A DNA stretch of 64,000 bases from Hymenobacter sp. ISL-91 (GCF_018613725.1 NZ_JAGGPS010000026.1:232305-296304), one strand, 5' to 3'; positions 47,038-56,715 are shown, counted from the first letter of the stretch. Numbers and translations are program-made. Notes: generated by a model from the sequence alone, not told the origin.

Positions 47038-47118
47038 TATGAATTTTAGATTTTGAATTATGAATAGGGGATTTGCTCCTGAGTAATTCAAAATTTATAA
47101 TTTTTAATTCAAAATTCC
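47038..47118. repeat. Low-complexity AATTTTGAATT tract inside the ribosomal operon
   Basis: TTATGAATTTTAGATTTTGA followed by ATTATGAATAGGGG, then AATTCAAAATTTATAATTTT and TAATTCAAAATTCCCC. It is self-complementary in parts (AATTTT.. / ..AAAATT) and very AT-rich, in contrast with both neighbours. It lies between rpmI and rplT, genes that are normally only a few bases apart. Confidence 0.6.
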
Positions 47119-47195
47119 CCATTCAACCAGGCGTTCGGTAGGAACCCAAGCTGCGGCAGTAAGTCCGCCGCCGACCGCCAAAAACAACCCAGGTT

Positions 47196-47540
47196 ATGCC
47201 AAGAAGTGTAAACCACGCGGCCTCGCGCCACCGTCGGAAGAAAATCATGCGTTTGGCGAAAGGCTATTATGGCCGTCGCAAAAACGTATGGACCGTTGCC
47301 AAAAACGCTGTTGAGAAAGGTCTTCTCTACGCCTACCGCGACCGGAAAGTAAAGAAGCGCGAGTTCCGGGCCCTCTGGATCCAGCGTATCAACGCCGGCG
47401 CCCGCGAGCATGGCCTGTCGTACTCCCAGTTCATGGGTGGCCTTAAGAAGGCTGGTATCGAACTCAACCGTAAGGTTCTGGCCGACCTCGCTCTCAACCA
47501 CCCCGAGGCTTTCAAAGGCATCGTGGAGAAAATGAAATAA
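47196..47540 (+). CDS. rplT: Ribosomal protein L20
   Basis: A 114-residue basic ribosomal protein ([20 protein letters not shown]... [14 protein letters not shown]), normal for bL20. L20 is needed for early 50S assembly and in several bacteria represses this operon. Ends the thrS-infC-rpmI-rplT group with a terminator 18 nt downstream. Confidence 0.97.
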   Translation: MPRSVNHAASRHRRKKIMRLAKGYYGRRKNVWTVAKNAVEKGLLYAYRDRKVKKREFRALWIQRINAGAREHGLSYSQFMGGLKKAGIELNRKVLADLALNHPEAFKGIVEKMK

Positions 47541-47557
47541 CCACAAGCGGTTTTTTC

Positions 47558-47595
47558 AAAAAAGCGGCTGTTCCTTCTGGAGCAGCCGCTTTTTT
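47558..47595 (+). terminator. Terminator of the L20 operon
   Basis: AAAAAAGCGGCTGTTCC and GGAGCAGCCGCTTTTTT around TTCT (one wobble pair), ending in T6. Confidence 0.93.
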
Positions 47596-47659
47596 GTTGT
47601 CTTTTATGTCGAAAACCTTGCAAGAGGGAAGTCAGTGCGCCGGTACTGGAGCGCTGGGG

Positions 47660-48085
47660 CTATGTTGCCCGCTCCAGCCGCTGCATTTCGCGCAACCAAG
47701 CAACGGCTTCCTCCATGTGCTCAAATAGCTGCAGGTGCAAATGCGACCCCACGCGCAAGTGCATATCCTCTACCGAGGCCTGCCCGAATACGCCGGGTGC
47801 AATAACATGGGCATAGTACGTCATGCCAGCGGCCAGGGCCTGCGGTATCCAGACCTGCTCCAGCCAGTCGTTGGCGTGTTTCCACGAGCCAAGCAAACGG
47901 CGGTTGTCAGTTAGCATATAGGGGCAATGCGTGAGCTGCAAGAGCTGCAGGATGCCACCAGAGCCTTCCTGAATGGATTCCAGCGTTAGCAGACCCTGCC
48001 AATCGTTGTAAATCCAGTTATTCTGCTCATCGAATTCAGTTAATAGAAACGTGGTACCAGAGTTCGTGTTGAATTGCTGCCGCAT
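47660..48085 (-). CDS. STAS/SpoIIAA-like small protein, paralogue 2
   Basis: A 141-residue cytoplasmic protein, start ATG at 48085. Blocks match paralogue 1 at 31154: NDWQGLLTLESIQEGSGG, CPYMLTDNRRLLGSWKHAND, WIPQALAAGM, YYAHVIAPG and HLQLFEHMEEAVAWLREM. The fold is probably SpoIIAA/STAS-like. Role unknown. Confidence 0.65.
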   Translation of the reverse strand: MRQQFNTNSGTTFLLTEFDEQNNWIYNDWQGLLTLESIQEGSGGILQLLQLTHCPYMLTDNRRLLGSWKHANDWLEQVWIPQALAAGMTYYAHVIAPGVFGQASVEDMHLRVGSHLHLQLFEHMEEAVAWLREMQRLERAT

Positions 48086-48220
48086 AGACTCAAAGGAGCG
48101 TAATTCTCGCTCAACCTCCTAGTTATTTAGACGAATACTGATAAATCGTCGGTTAGCGGCGTTTTTGGCAAAGCAAATCGGGATGTGGGTGAGGGGTGCC
48201 GAAGGGGCAGCCAGAAAAGC

Positions 48221-48255
48221 AAAAAACCGCGTTGGAATATTTCCGACGCGGTTTT
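48221..48255 (-). terminator. Terminator of tRNA-Met
   Basis: AAAACCGCGTTGGAA and TTCCGACGCGGTTTT around TAT with one mismatch; on the minus strand it ends in TTTTTT. It lies 7 nt beyond the tRNA 3' end. Confidence 0.88.
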
Positions 48256-48262
48256 AGGTATG

Positions 48263-48336
48263 TAGCGGGAACGAGAGTTGAACTCGTGACCTCAGGGTTA
48301 TGAATCCTGTGCTCTAACCAACTGAGCTATCCCGCC
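48263..48336 (-). tRNA. tRNA-Met (CAT)
   Basis: A 74-nt cloverleaf: acceptor GGCGGGA/TCCCGCT, D-arm GCTC/GAGC, anticodon arm CAGGA-TTCATAA-CCCTG with anticodon CAT, variable AGGTC, T-arm ACGAG-TTCAACT-CTCGT, discriminator A. CCA is not encoded. The anticodon stem has an A31.C39 mismatch, and pair 1-72 is G.U. The C1.A72 feature and GGG/CCC stem of initiator tRNAs are absent, so it is elongator Met or a lysidine-modified Ile. Confidence 0.95.
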
Positions 48337-48472
48337 CTGTTTTGGTGGTGCAAAGGTAGGCACAAGATTTGAAGCGACGCAAGGGGGGAAGGAAAAAAAA
48401 CCCGCGTATATTGGCTGCCGGAGGAGCAGTCAAGCGGCGCTCCGACCCTAAATTCTTTACGCTGTACTGCTT

Positions 48473-48886
48473 ATGTCCCTTTCTACTACTCGTCAAAAAC
48501 ACCGTTTTTCGGTAGAACACCCTATCAATGCCTCACCCAAAATCCTATATCCCTACTTGGCGACGGCTTCGGGCCTGGAACAGTGGTTTTGCCAGCGCGT
48601 GCAGATGGAAGGTGCCCAACAGTTCAACTTCGTGTGGGACAACCAGTCGCACTATGCCGAGATGAGTTCGCACCGCACCAACCGCTCGGTGCGCTTCTGT
48701 TTTTTGGATGAGCGCCGCCAGACGGTGGCCGATGCCAACTACCTGGACTTCCTGATTGAGGAGTCGCAGCTAACACAAGAAGTGTACCTGCGTGTGGTGG
48801 ACTACTCGGAGGAAACGGATACGGAGGAACTGGAGGAAATGTGGGCCGGCTTGATGCAGAAACTCCGCGAACAAGTGGGAGGCTAA
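48473..48886 (+). CDS. START-like (SRPBCC) domain protein
   Basis: A 137-residue cytoplasmic protein with the helix-grip fold of the START/AHSA1 superfamily: VEHPINASPKILYPYLATASG, LEQWFCQRV, FNFVWDNQS, and the C-terminal helix EEMWAGLMQKLREQ. Close relatives in Bacteroidota lie beside envelope genes and have no assigned ligand. It is followed by an LptF/G permease 115 nt downstream. Confidence 0.85.
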   Translation: MSLSTTRQKHRFSVEHPINASPKILYPYLATASGLEQWFCQRVQMEGAQQFNFVWDNQSHYAEMSSHRTNRSVRFCFLDERRQTVADANYLDFLIEESQLTQEVYLRVVDYSEETDTEELEEMWAGLMQKLREQVGG

Positions 48887-48906
48887 GCCAGATAATGGCC
48901 TTTAAA

Positions 48907-48960
48907 CCGGGGAGCAGACGCGAAACGAGCCGTATCTTCGTTTTGCGTTTGCTCCCCGTT
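48907..48960 (+). promoter_or_regulatory. Palindrome with an embedded -7 box upstream of LptF/G
   Basis: ACCGGGGAGCAGACGCGAAA CGA pairs imperfectly with TCG TTTTGCGTTTGCTCCCCGTT. Its loop holds TATCTTCG (48933-48940), a likely -7 box for the permease gene at 49002. The same structure could terminate the START-like gene, whose stop is 20 nt upstream. Confidence 0.5.
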
Positions 48961-49001
48961 ATGTTTTAGTCCGCCGGACTAAGGGCGGGCGGTTGCTTTT
49001 T

Positions 49002-50435
49002 ATGAAAAAACTTGACAAGCTGATTTTGCAGGCCTTCGCCGGGCCCTTTCTGCTCACCTTCGCCGTAGTGCAGTTTATCTTCCTGATGCAGTTCATGATG
49101 AAATACATGGACGATCTGGTGGGCAAGGATCTGGGGCTGGGCGTAATTCTGCAGTTGCTGTTTTACTTCGGCGTGCTGATTGTGCCTATCTCGCTGCCGC
49201 TGGCCGTGTTGCTCTCGTCGCTGATGACGTTTGGTACCTTGGGCGAGCACCACGAGCTGACAGCCATTAAAACGGCTGGCATTTCGCTCACCCGCATCTT
49301 GCGGCCGGTGCTGGTCGTAAGCGTGCTACTGGCGGGCGGGGCATTTTGGTTCAACAACACCATTGTGCCACTGGCAAACCTGGAGGCTTTCAGCTTGCTG
49401 TGGGATGTGCGGCAGCAGAAACTGGCCCTTGACATCCGCGAGGGGGTGTTCTATAACGGTATTCCCGGTTTCACGATTAAGGTAGACGAAAAGCAGGGTA
49501 AGAACGGCGACGTGCTAATGGGCGTGATGATTTACGACCACACCGGCGGGCGGGGGGGCAGTACCGTAATTCTGGCTGACTCGGGCCGCATGTTTACCCG
49601 CTTTGGAGGGCAGTACCTGGGTCTGGAGCTGTTTCGGGGGCGCTCCTATACCGAGCAGCCCAACACCCAGAGTACGGCCGGCGCCAGCTTTATCCGCCAA
49701 AACTTCGACCGCAACCTGATTACGTTTTCCCTGAAGTCGTTTGGCCTTGATCGGACCCAGAAAGAGCTTTTCAATACCAACAAGATGATGCTCAACCTGG
49801 ACCAGCTGGGCCATTACACCGACTCGCTCCAGAACCGGGTAAATCAGGAGCGCCGGCAGGTGGTGCGCCAGCTGACGCCTTATTACAGCTACCTGCGCCT
49901 CGATACGTTGGGAGTGGTGGCCGACCAGCGCGTGGCAACCTGGGTTGTGCCTCCAACTAAGTTGCCACCCGCCAGCAAAGCCACTACCCAGCAGGCCATC
50001 AACCGCGCCCGCAACGTGCAGTCGTTTCTGACCACAACTGATGAGCGTATAGCGAATCTGACCAAGGAGGCGGCCAATTACCGGATCGAAGTTTTCCGGA
50101 AGTATACCCAGTCGGCCGCCATTCTGCTTATGTTTCTGATTGGGGCACCGTTGGGGGCCATTATCAAGAAGGGTGGGTTGGGCGTGCCCATTCTGGTTTC
50201 GATTGTGTTTTTTATCATCTACTACGTCTTCTCGATTATGGGCGAGAAGTACGGCCGCGAGCAGGTTATGCCCGTTGCCATCGGTATGTGGATGTCGGGC
50301 GCCATTCTGCTCCCTATTGGCCTGTTCTTTCTCTACCAGGCCCGCCACGATTCGGGGTTGCTTGATGTGAATTGGAGCCGGCTGGTGCCGCGCTGGCTAC
50401 GCTGGCCCCTGCGTGGCTACAAGAAGGCCCTGTAG
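49002..50435 (+). CDS. LptF/LptG family permease
   Basis: A 477-residue inner-membrane protein from the ATG at 49002 (MKKLDKLILQAFAGPFLLTF); the first two codons upstream are not needed. It has three N-terminal helices (20-45, 55-80, 95-120), a large periplasmic beta-jellyroll part (130-340) and three C-terminal helices (ILLMFLIGAPLGAIIKKGGL, and IPILVSIVFFIIYYVFS-like). In the Lpt system LptF and LptG extract LPS with the ATPase LptB. Whether this is F or G cannot be told; the second permease is not here. Confidence 0.92.
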   Translation: MKKLDKLILQAFAGPFLLTFAVVQFIFLMQFMMKYMDDLVGKDLGLGVILQLLFYFGVLIVPISLPLAVLLSSLMTFGTLGEHHELTAIKTAGISLTRILRPVLVVSVLLAGGAFWFNNTIVPLANLEAFSLLWDVRQQKLALDIREGVFYNGIPGFTIKVDEKQGKNGDVLMGVMIYDHTGGRGGSTVILADSGRMFTRFGGQYLGLELFRGRSYTEQPNTQSTAGASFIRQNFDRNLITFSLKSFGLDRTQKELFNTNKMMLNLDQLGHYTDSLQNRVNQERRQVVRQLTPYYSYLRLDTLGVVADQRVATWVVPPTKLPPASKATTQQAINRARNVQSFLTTTDERIANLTKEAANYRIEVFRKYTQSAAILLMFLIGAPLGAIIKKGGLGVPILVSIVFFIIYYVFSIMGEKYGREQVMPVAIGMWMSGAILLPIGLFFLYQARHDSGLLDVNWSRLVPRWLRWPLRGYKKAL

Positions 50436-50564
50436 CATGTGGTGTGGGTTGAATGTGCGGAGCTAAAGAAGGGTAGGTGAGGCGGAGTGCCGTAGTTGTG
50501 CCTGTACTGCAACATGCTTTTTTACATTACTGCGTGTTATGCGCATTCCACCGCATTAAATATG

Positions 50565-50572
50565 TACCTTTG
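50565..50572 (+). promoter_or_regulatory. -7 box of rpsO
   Basis: TACCTTTG, 70 nt before the ATG at 50643. No matching TTG at -33. The leader is long enough to fold (a GC stem CCACCCCGAGGTGCGGGGTGG is visible at 50577-50597). Confidence 0.5.
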
Positions 50573-50642
50573 CGGCCACCCCGAGGTGCGGGGTGGATTT
50601 TCTTTTCTTTTTTTAATCTAAGACGGGGCAACCTATCTGCCG

Positions 50643-50918
50643 ATGATTCTGACTACCGAAGCAAAACAGGCCATTTTCGAGAAAAACAGCCTGCAGAAAA
50701 CCTCCAACGACACTGGCTCGGCCGAGTCGCAAATTGGGTTGTTTACCCATCGTATTGCGCACCTGACTGAGCATCTGAAGGTGAACAAAAAGGATTTCTC
50801 GACCCGTTTGGGTCTTCTCAAACTCGTAGGTAAGCGTCGCCGCATGTTGGATTACCTCATGCAGCGCGACATCAACCGCTACCGCGCGATCATCAAGGAA
50901 CTGGGCCTGCGTAAGTAA
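50643..50918 (+). CDS. rpsO: Ribosomal protein S15
   Basis: A 91-residue 30S protein (LTTEAKQAIFEKNSLQKTSN ... RRMLDYLMQRDINRYRAIIK), normal for uS15, which nucleates the platform by binding 16S helices 20-22. It often represses its own mRNA through a leader structure; a GC hairpin is present in the leader here. Followed by a strong terminator, so the pnp gene downstream is separately started. Confidence 0.97.
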   Translation: MILTTEAKQAIFEKNSLQKTSNDTGSAESQIGLFTHRIAHLTEHLKVNKKDFSTRLGLLKLVGKRRRMLDYLMQRDINRYRAIIKELGLRK

Positions 50919-50930
50919 GCTCACCTTCCG

Positions 50931-50973
50931 GAGCAGGGAGCCTTCCAACCGGAAGGTTCCCTGCTCTTTTTTT
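50931..50973 (+). terminator. Terminator of rpsO
   Basis: GAGCAGGGAGCCTTCC and GGAAGGTTCCCTGCTC around AACC with one mismatch, then T7. Confidence 0.93.
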
Positions 50974-51111
50974 GTGCCAAGCCGGCTGCATCATTCCGCC
51001 GGTTTTGTTGTTTACCCTCCGATACATCTTTTTTTAGAGCAAAACGGGGCCATTGCCGGTCCGGTTTTTTCGGCTGCTCGCCCGCTGCACGCTTTCCCTT
51101 AAAGCACCCCG

Positions 51112-53271
51112 ATGCCCAACTACCACGCCATTACCAAGCATATCACGCTGCCCGACGGTCGGCAGATTTCCCTCGAAACCGGCAAGCTGGCCAAATTCGC
51201 CGACGGCGCCGTAGTGGTGCGCCTCGGCGACGCCATGCTGCTGGCCACCGTTGTGTCGCAGCCCAGCGCGCGCGGCGAGGTGGATTTCCTGCCCCTGTCG
51301 GTTGACTATCAGGAGAAGTTCGGCGGTGCCGGCAACATTCCCGGCTCATTCCAGCGCCGCGAAGGCCGCCTGTCGGATCAGGAAATTCTGGTTTGCCGTA
51401 TCGTCGACCGAATTCTGCGCCCGATGTTCCCCAAGGATTATCACTACGAGGTGCAGGTAATGATTACGCTGATTTCGGCCGACCGCACTGTGCAGCCCGA
51501 TGCCCTGGCGGCGCTGGCTGCTTCTGCGGCTCTCTCGATTTCGGATATTCCGTTCGCCGGCCCTATCTCGGAGGTTCGCGTGGCCCGCATCGACGGCAAA
51601 CTGCAGATCAACCCCCTGACTGCTGATATTGCCCGCGCTGACATCGACCTGATTGTGGGTGCCACGGCTGATTCGGTGGCCATGGTGGAAGGCGAAATGG
51701 ACGAGGTGAGCGAAGAGGAAATGGTGGAAGCCATTGCCTACGCCCACGAGGCCATTAAAGAGCAGGTGCGCGTACAGCAGGAACTGGCCGCCGAAGTGGA
51801 GAAGTCGAAAGTAAAGCGCGACTACCCCAAGTACGTGGAGAATGAGGAGCTGAAGCAGCAAATTAACGACGCAGTTTACCAGGGCGCTTACGATGTAGCC
51901 AAGTCGGGCAACACCAGCAAGGCCGGTCGTAAGGAGGCGTTTGGTGCCATCAAGAAGCCGTTGCTGGCTAAGCTGCTCGAAGAAAATCCTGAGCTCGACC
52001 AGAAAATGTTCGGTCGCTACTACGCTTCGGCCGAGAAGAAAGGCATCCGCGACATGATGATCAAGGAGCGCACCCGTCTCGACGGCCGCGCCCTAACCCA
52101 GATTCGTCCTATCTGGAGCGAAATCAACTATCTGCCCGGCGCCCATGGTTCGGCCCTGTTCACGCGCGGCGAAACCCAGTCGCTGACCACGGTCGCCCTT
52201 GGCACCAAGCTCGATGAGCAGATTGTGGACACGGCCATGACGTCGGGTTACAGCAAGTTCATGCTGCACTACAACTTCCCGGCTTTCTCGACCGGTGAGG
52301 TGAAGCCTAACCGCGGCCCCGGCCGCCGCGAAATCGGCCACGGCAACCTGGCGCTGCGCTCGTTGAAGAAGGTGATGCCTTCGGACGACGAGAACCCCTA
52401 CACCGTGCGCATCGTGTCGGATATTCTGGAGTCGAACGGCTCGTCGTCGATGGCCACGGTGTGCGCCGGCTCGATGGCGCTCATGGACGCCGGTATTCCG
52501 GTGCGGGCTGCCGTTTCGGGCATTGCCATGGGCCTCGTGCAGGACAAGGAAACCGGCGAGTACGCCGTGCTGAGCGACATTCTGGGCGATGAGGACCACC
52601 TCGGCGACATGGACTTCAAGGTAACCGGCACCGAGAAAGGTATCGTGGCCTGCCAGATGGACATCAAAATCCAGGGGCTGAGCGCCGAGATTATGACTGC
52701 CGCGTTGCATCAGGCCCGCGAAGGCCGCCTGCACATTCTGCGCGAGATGGCCAAGACCATTTCGGCCCCTGCTGCCGAGTTGAAGCCGCATACGCCCCGC
52801 TCGCACAAGATGCTGATCGACAAGGAGTACATCGGCGCCGTCATCGGACCCGGCGGTAAGGTTATCCAGCAGATTCAGAAGGATACCAACGCTACGGTTA
52901 TCATCGAGGAGAAGGACGAAAAGGGCCATGTGAGCATCTACGCTTCCAATCAGGAAGACATGCAGGCTGCCATCAACCGCATCAATGCCATTGCGGCCAC
53001 GCCCGAGGTAGGCGAAACCTACAAAGGCAAAGTGCGCAGCATTCAGCCCTACGGCGCGTTCGTGGAAATTATGCCGGGCAAAGATGGCTTGTTGCACATT
53101 TCGGAGGTTTCGCACGAGCGGCTGGCTTCGCTGGAAGGCGTGCTGGAAGTAGGGCAGGAGATTGACGTGAAACTGCTTGATATCGACAAGAAAACCGGCA
53201 AATACCGCCTCTCGCGGAAAGTGCTCATGGCGAAGCCGGAGCGTACGGCCGACTCCAACGGCGCGGCTTAA
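51112..53271 (+). CDS. pnp: Polynucleotide phosphorylase
   Basis: Phosphorolytic 3'-5' exoribonuclease of the RNA degradosome; 719 residues. Two RNase PH domains flank a helical linker (residues 215-300); the second carries the phosphate site ([19 protein letters not shown], and [13 protein letters not shown]). A KH domain ([20 protein letters not shown]) and an S1 domain ([20 protein letters not shown]) complete the family plan. Follows rpsO, the usual neighbour order. Confidence 0.97.
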   Translation: MPNYHAITKHITLPDGRQISLETGKLAKFADGAVVVRLGDAMLLATVVSQPSARGEVDFLPLSVDYQEKFGGAGNIPGSFQRREGRLSDQEILVCRIVDRILRPMFPKDYHYEVQVMITLISADRTVQPDALAALAASAALSISDIPFAGPISEVRVARIDGKLQINPLTADIARADIDLIVGATADSVAMVEGEMDEVSEEEMVEAIAYAHEAIKEQVRVQQELAAEVEKSKVKRDYPKYVENEELKQQINDAVYQGAYDVAKSGNTSKAGRKEAFGAIKKPLLAKLLEENPELDQKMFGRYYASAEKKGIRDMMIKERTRLDGRALTQIRPIWSEINYLPGAHGSALFTRGETQSLTTVALGTKLDEQIVDTAMTSGYSKFMLHYNFPAFSTGEVKPNRGPGRREIGHGNLALRSLKKVMPSDDENPYTVRIVSDILESNGSSSMATVCAGSMALMDAGIPVRAAVSGIAMGLVQDKETGEYAVLSDILGDEDHLGDMDFKVTGTEKGIVACQMDIKIQGLSAEIMTAALHQAREGRLHILREMAKTISAPAAELKPHTPRSHKMLIDKEYIGAVIGPGGKVIQQIQKDTNATVIIEEKDEKGHVSIYASNQEDMQAAINRINAIAATPEVGETYKGKVRSIQPYGAFVEIMPGKDGLLHISEVSHERLASLEGVLEVGQEIDVKLLDIDKKTGKYRLSRKVLMAKPERTADSNGAA

Positions 53272-53415
53272 TACCGCCTGCACCGAACTTTAGCGGGTAC
53301 CGGGCCGTTGCATTAAACTGAGCCCGGTGCCCGTTGAACGGGCGGATTCGCCCGACGAATCAAAATCGACGTTAACAAGCACAAGCATTCATCATTTCAT
53401 TCTCTCGCGCCCGCA

Positions 53416-54279
53416 ATGAGACAGTTAAAAATCAGCAAGCAGATTACCAACCGCGAAAGCCAGTCGCTGGATAAATACCTCCAGGAGATTGGCAAAGTGG
53501 ACCTGCTGACCCCCGACGAGGAGGTAACGCTGGCGCAACGCATCCGGGAAGGCGACCAGCTGGCGCTGGAAAAACTGACCAAAGCCAACCTGCGCTTCGT
53601 GGTGTCGGTGGCCAAGCAGTACCAGAACCAGGGCCTGAGCCTGGGCGACCTCATCAACGAGGGCAACCTTGGCCTGATTAAAGCCGCCAAGCGCTTCGAC
53701 GAAACCCGGGGCTTCAAATTCATTTCTTACGCCGTTTGGTGGATTCGCCAGTCGATTCTGCAGGCTTTGGCCGAGCAGTCGCGCATCGTGCGTTTGCCTC
53801 TGAACCGGGTTGGCTCGCTGAACAAAATCAGCAAGTCGTTCTCGGAGCTGGAGCAGAAATTTGAGCGCGAGCCTTCGCCCGAGGAAATTGCCGAAGTACT
53901 GGAGCTGACTACCTCGGAAGTGGTGGACACGCTCAAGATTTCGGGCCGCCATGTATCAGTAGATGCTCCGTTTGTGCAAGGTGAGGAAAACCGCCTGCTC
54001 GACGTACTCGAAAACGAGGACGAGGAAAGCCCCGACATGGGCCTGATGAACGACTCGCTCCGCAAGGAAGTGCAGCGTGCCTTAAGCACCCTCACCAAGC
54101 GTGAAGCCGACGTTATCACGCTCTACTTTGGTCTGAACGGTGAAAGCTCGCTCACGCTGGAGGAAATCGGTGAGAAGTTCAACCTGACCCGCGAGCGGGT
54201 TCGGCAGATCAAGGAGAAGGCCATTCGCCGTCTGCGCCACACTTCGCGCAGCAAAGCGTTGAAGCCGTATCTGGGGTAA
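53416..54279 (+). CDS. rpoD: Primary sigma factor of the Bacteroidota type
   Basis: The housekeeping sigma factor, 287 residues, short because region 1.1 and the non-conserved insert are absent, as in Bacteroidota. Region 1.2 ([20 protein letters not shown]), region 2 ([20 protein letters not shown] and [17 protein letters not shown]), region 3 and region 4 ([15 protein letters not shown], and [20 protein letters not shown]) are all present. It recognises the TTG / TAnnTTTG promoters noted in this window. Confidence 0.95.
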   Translation: MRQLKISKQITNRESQSLDKYLQEIGKVDLLTPDEEVTLAQRIREGDQLALEKLTKANLRFVVSVAKQYQNQGLSLGDLINEGNLGLIKAAKRFDETRGFKFISYAVWWIRQSILQALAEQSRIVRLPLNRVGSLNKISKSFSELEQKFEREPSPEEIAEVLELTTSEVVDTLKISGRHVSVDAPFVQGEENRLLDVLENEDEESPDMGLMNDSLRKEVQRALSTLTKREADVITLYFGLNGESSLTLEEIGEKFNLTRERVRQIKEKAIRRLRHTSRSKALKPYLG

Positions 54280-54300
54280 TTTTTTACTCCTGCAAGCATT

Positions 54301-54329
54301 AAACCCTGACCCGCTGGTTGGGGTTTTTT
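54301..54329 (+). terminator. Weak terminator after the sigma gene
   Basis: AAACCC and GGGTTT around 14 nt, ending in TTTTTT. Confidence 0.55.
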
Positions 54330-54426
54330 GTTGTACTAGAGCATGTCTTACCCATTCTTCGTCTGTTATGAGTTGCGAAGTATGGCAGGAGTGTTCTTTC
54401 AAAACAACCCAACCGTCCGGGCTTCT

Positions 54427-54434
54427 TACCTTTG
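54427..54434 (+). promoter_or_regulatory. -7 box of trxB
   Basis: TACCTTTG, 57 nt before the ATG at 54492. Confidence 0.5.
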
Positions 54435-54491
54435 TAGCCCCAACCTTTATTCATCCCGGCGCGGGCCCGGCCTGCCGCCGCTACATACTGT

Positions 54492-55436
54492 ATGGCCACT
54501 ACCACTCCTGAACACATCCACTGCCTGATTATTGGCTCCGGTCCGGCCGGCTACACCGCTGCCATTTATGCCGCCCGTGCCGGCCTCAACCCCGTCATGT
54601 ACCAGGGCCTGCAGCCTGGCGGGCAGCTCACCATCACCAACGACGTGGAGAACTTCCCCGGCTACCCCGACGGCGTGATGGGCCCCGAGATGATGGAGGA
54701 CCTGAAAAAGCAGGCCGAGCGCTTCGGTACCGACATTCGCTACGGTATTGCCACGGCTGTTGACTTTGAGGCCCACCCGCGCCGCATCACGGTTGATGAG
54801 AAGCTGGAATTGACGGCCGACACCGTTATTATTGCCACCGGCGCGTCGGCCAAGTGGTTGGGGCTGCCCTCCGAGCAGCGCCTCAACGGCTCGGGTGTAT
54901 CGGCCTGTGCCGTGTGCGACGGGTTCTTCTACCGTGGCAAAGACGTGGCCATTGTAGGGGCCGGCGACACGGCTGCCGAGGAGGCTACTTACCTGGCCAA
55001 CCTCTGCTCGAAAGTGTACATGATTGTGCGCAAGGGCGAGATGAAGGCCTCGAAAATCATGCAGAAACGCGTGCTCGACAACCCCAAAATTGAGGTGTTG
55101 TGGAACACGGTAACCGACGAAATTCTGGGTGAGCACGCCGTGGAGGCTGTACGGGTGAAGAACGTAGTGGAAGGCACGACCCGCGAGTTGGCCATTGAGG
55201 GCTTCTTTGTTGCCATCGGGCACGAGCCGAACTCCAAAATTTTCCAGCCCTACCTGCACCACGACGAGCAGGGCTACCTCAAAACGTTGCCCGGCACCAG
55301 CAAAACCAACGTCGACGGCGTGTTTGCCTGCGGCGACGTGCAGGACTACACTTACCGCCAAGCCGTGACGGCGGCCGGTACCGGCTGCATGGCTGCCCTC
55401 GACGCCGAACGCTATCTGGCTGCCTTGGGCGACTAA
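54492..55436 (+). CDS. trxB: Thioredoxin reductase
   Basis: FAD- and NADPH-dependent reductase that keeps thioredoxin reduced; 314 residues. FAD motif LIIGSGPAGYTAAIYAARAG, active-site disulfide in CAVCDGFF (Cys139, Cys142), NADPH motif VAIVGAGDTAAEEATYL and the late FACGDVQDYTYRQAVTAAG. All key residues are present. Low-molecular-weight thiol genes are nearby (bshB1 at 56851). Confidence 0.96.
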   Translation: MATTTPEHIHCLIIGSGPAGYTAAIYAARAGLNPVMYQGLQPGGQLTITNDVENFPGYPDGVMGPEMMEDLKKQAERFGTDIRYGIATAVDFEAHPRRITVDEKLELTADTVIIATGASAKWLGLPSEQRLNGSGVSACAVCDGFFYRGKDVAIVGAGDTAAEEATYLANLCSKVYMIVRKGEMKASKIMQKRVLDNPKIEVLWNTVTDEILGEHAVEAVRVKNVVEGTTRELAIEGFFVAIGHEPNSKIFQPYLHHDEQGYLKTLPGTSKTNVDGVFACGDVQDYTYRQAVTAAGTGCMAALDAERYLAALGD

Positions 55437-55556
55437 TTACTGTGGGGGAGTGAATGAGTTAATGTACAGCCGGCCGGATATACCAGTTGGTTGGGTGGGG
55501 CGTTTACTCTGCTGCACGCACTCATTCGCTTCTCCACGCTTTCACTTATTAACTTT

Positions 55557-56696
55557 TTGCTCTTGCTGAATTTTGTTAGACACTGGCTGCTGCCGCTGCT
55601 ACTGATCGGGCTGTTTTTAGGCTTGCCCGGCCAGCTGCTGGCCCAGCGGCGCAAAGTGCCCGCCACTTCCAAGCCCAAAGCCGGCGACGCCGGTAAGCGC
55701 AAGGACTTTTTTCGCATCAAAACGCCCACCATCCGCTATGTGCGGCCCGATACGACGGTGCTCATCCAGACGGAGGAGCTACCCGACGATAACTCTGAAG
55801 CGGCCAAGTCCATTTTCTTTAACCCGGCCCGCAAGCTCTCCATCGTGAGTGAGGATACGACCACACTCAACGAGGGCGAACAGCATATTGTGGAGGTGAA
55901 GGAGCAGGTGCAGATTGATTCCAGCTGGATTCAGGTGGCCGGCTACTATGCCATCTGGGACACGCAGAACATCAACCCGTACCGGGTGGATGGGCGCCGC
56001 ATCAAGGACACGCTTAACCTGCGGCTTATTGAGCCCGAGAAGCAGCGCTACGCCAAAATGCCGCTCACCAAAACGCCCATTACCTCGGGCTTCGGCTTTC
56101 GGGGCTACCGCTGGCACTACGGCACCGACCTCGACCTGAACACCGGCGACTCGGTGAAAACCGCTTTCGATGGCGTGGTGCGCCTGGTGAAATGGGACGG
56201 CAGCGGCTACGGCAACTACGTACTGGTGCGCCATTACAACGGCATCGAAACCCTGTATGGCCACCTGCAGAAGGCGCTAGTAACACCTGGTACCTTTGTG
56301 AAGGCGGGGCAGCTGATAGGCTGGGGAGGAAACACGGGCCGCAGCAGCGGCTCGCACCTGCACTTTGAGGTGCGCTATGAGGGCAACCCCATCAACCCCA
56401 ACGAGCTGTACGACTTCCCTGATTACAAGCTCATCAAGGACAATTTTCAGATTACCTCGGCGCTATTCGACTACTACAGTAAGTCGCTTCGGTACCGGGG
56501 CGGTAGTGTGCCGGGGGCAGCCAGTAGCAGCAAGGCGCGGCCCACCCAGGCCCGCCGGGTGATAACGCACAAGATCCGGAGTGGCGAAACACTCTCGGGT
56601 ATCGCCCAAAAGTACGGCGTTTCGCAGGCCCAGCTGCGCCGCCTGAACAGCAGCACCGGCACGTTGCGCATCGGCCGTGTGCTGCGCATTAAGTAA
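55557..56696 (+). CDS. M23 family peptidase with LysM domain
   Basis: Cell-wall endopeptidase of about 380 residues. No ATG fits; TTG codons at 55557 or 55563 give a signal peptide (FVRHWLLPLLLIGLFLGLPG, ending LLAQ), and a TTG at 55491 gives a longer form. The M23 domain has HYGTDLDL and GSHLHFEV with the core GHLQKALVTPG. A C-terminal LysM (HKIRSGETLSGIAQKYGVSQ) binds peptidoglycan. Start uncertain, function secure. Confidence 0.88.
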   Translation: MLLLNFVRHWLLPLLLIGLFLGLPGQLLAQRRKVPATSKPKAGDAGKRKDFFRIKTPTIRYVRPDTTVLIQTEELPDDNSEAAKSIFFNPARKLSIVSEDTTTLNEGEQHIVEVKEQVQIDSSWIQVAGYYAIWDTQNINPYRVDGRRIKDTLNLRLIEPEKQRYAKMPLTKTPITSGFGFRGYRWHYGTDLDLNTGDSVKTAFDGVVRLVKWDGSGYGNYVLVRHYNGIETLYGHLQKALVTPGTFVKAGQLIGWGGNTGRSSGSHLHFEVRYEGNPINPNELYDFPDYKLIKDNFQITSALFDYYSKSLRYRGGSVPGAASSSKARPTQARRVITHKIRSGETLSGIAQKYGVSQAQLRRLNSSTGTLRIGRVLRIK

Positions 56697-56715
56697 CACC
56701 CAGCAGAGTATAGAA

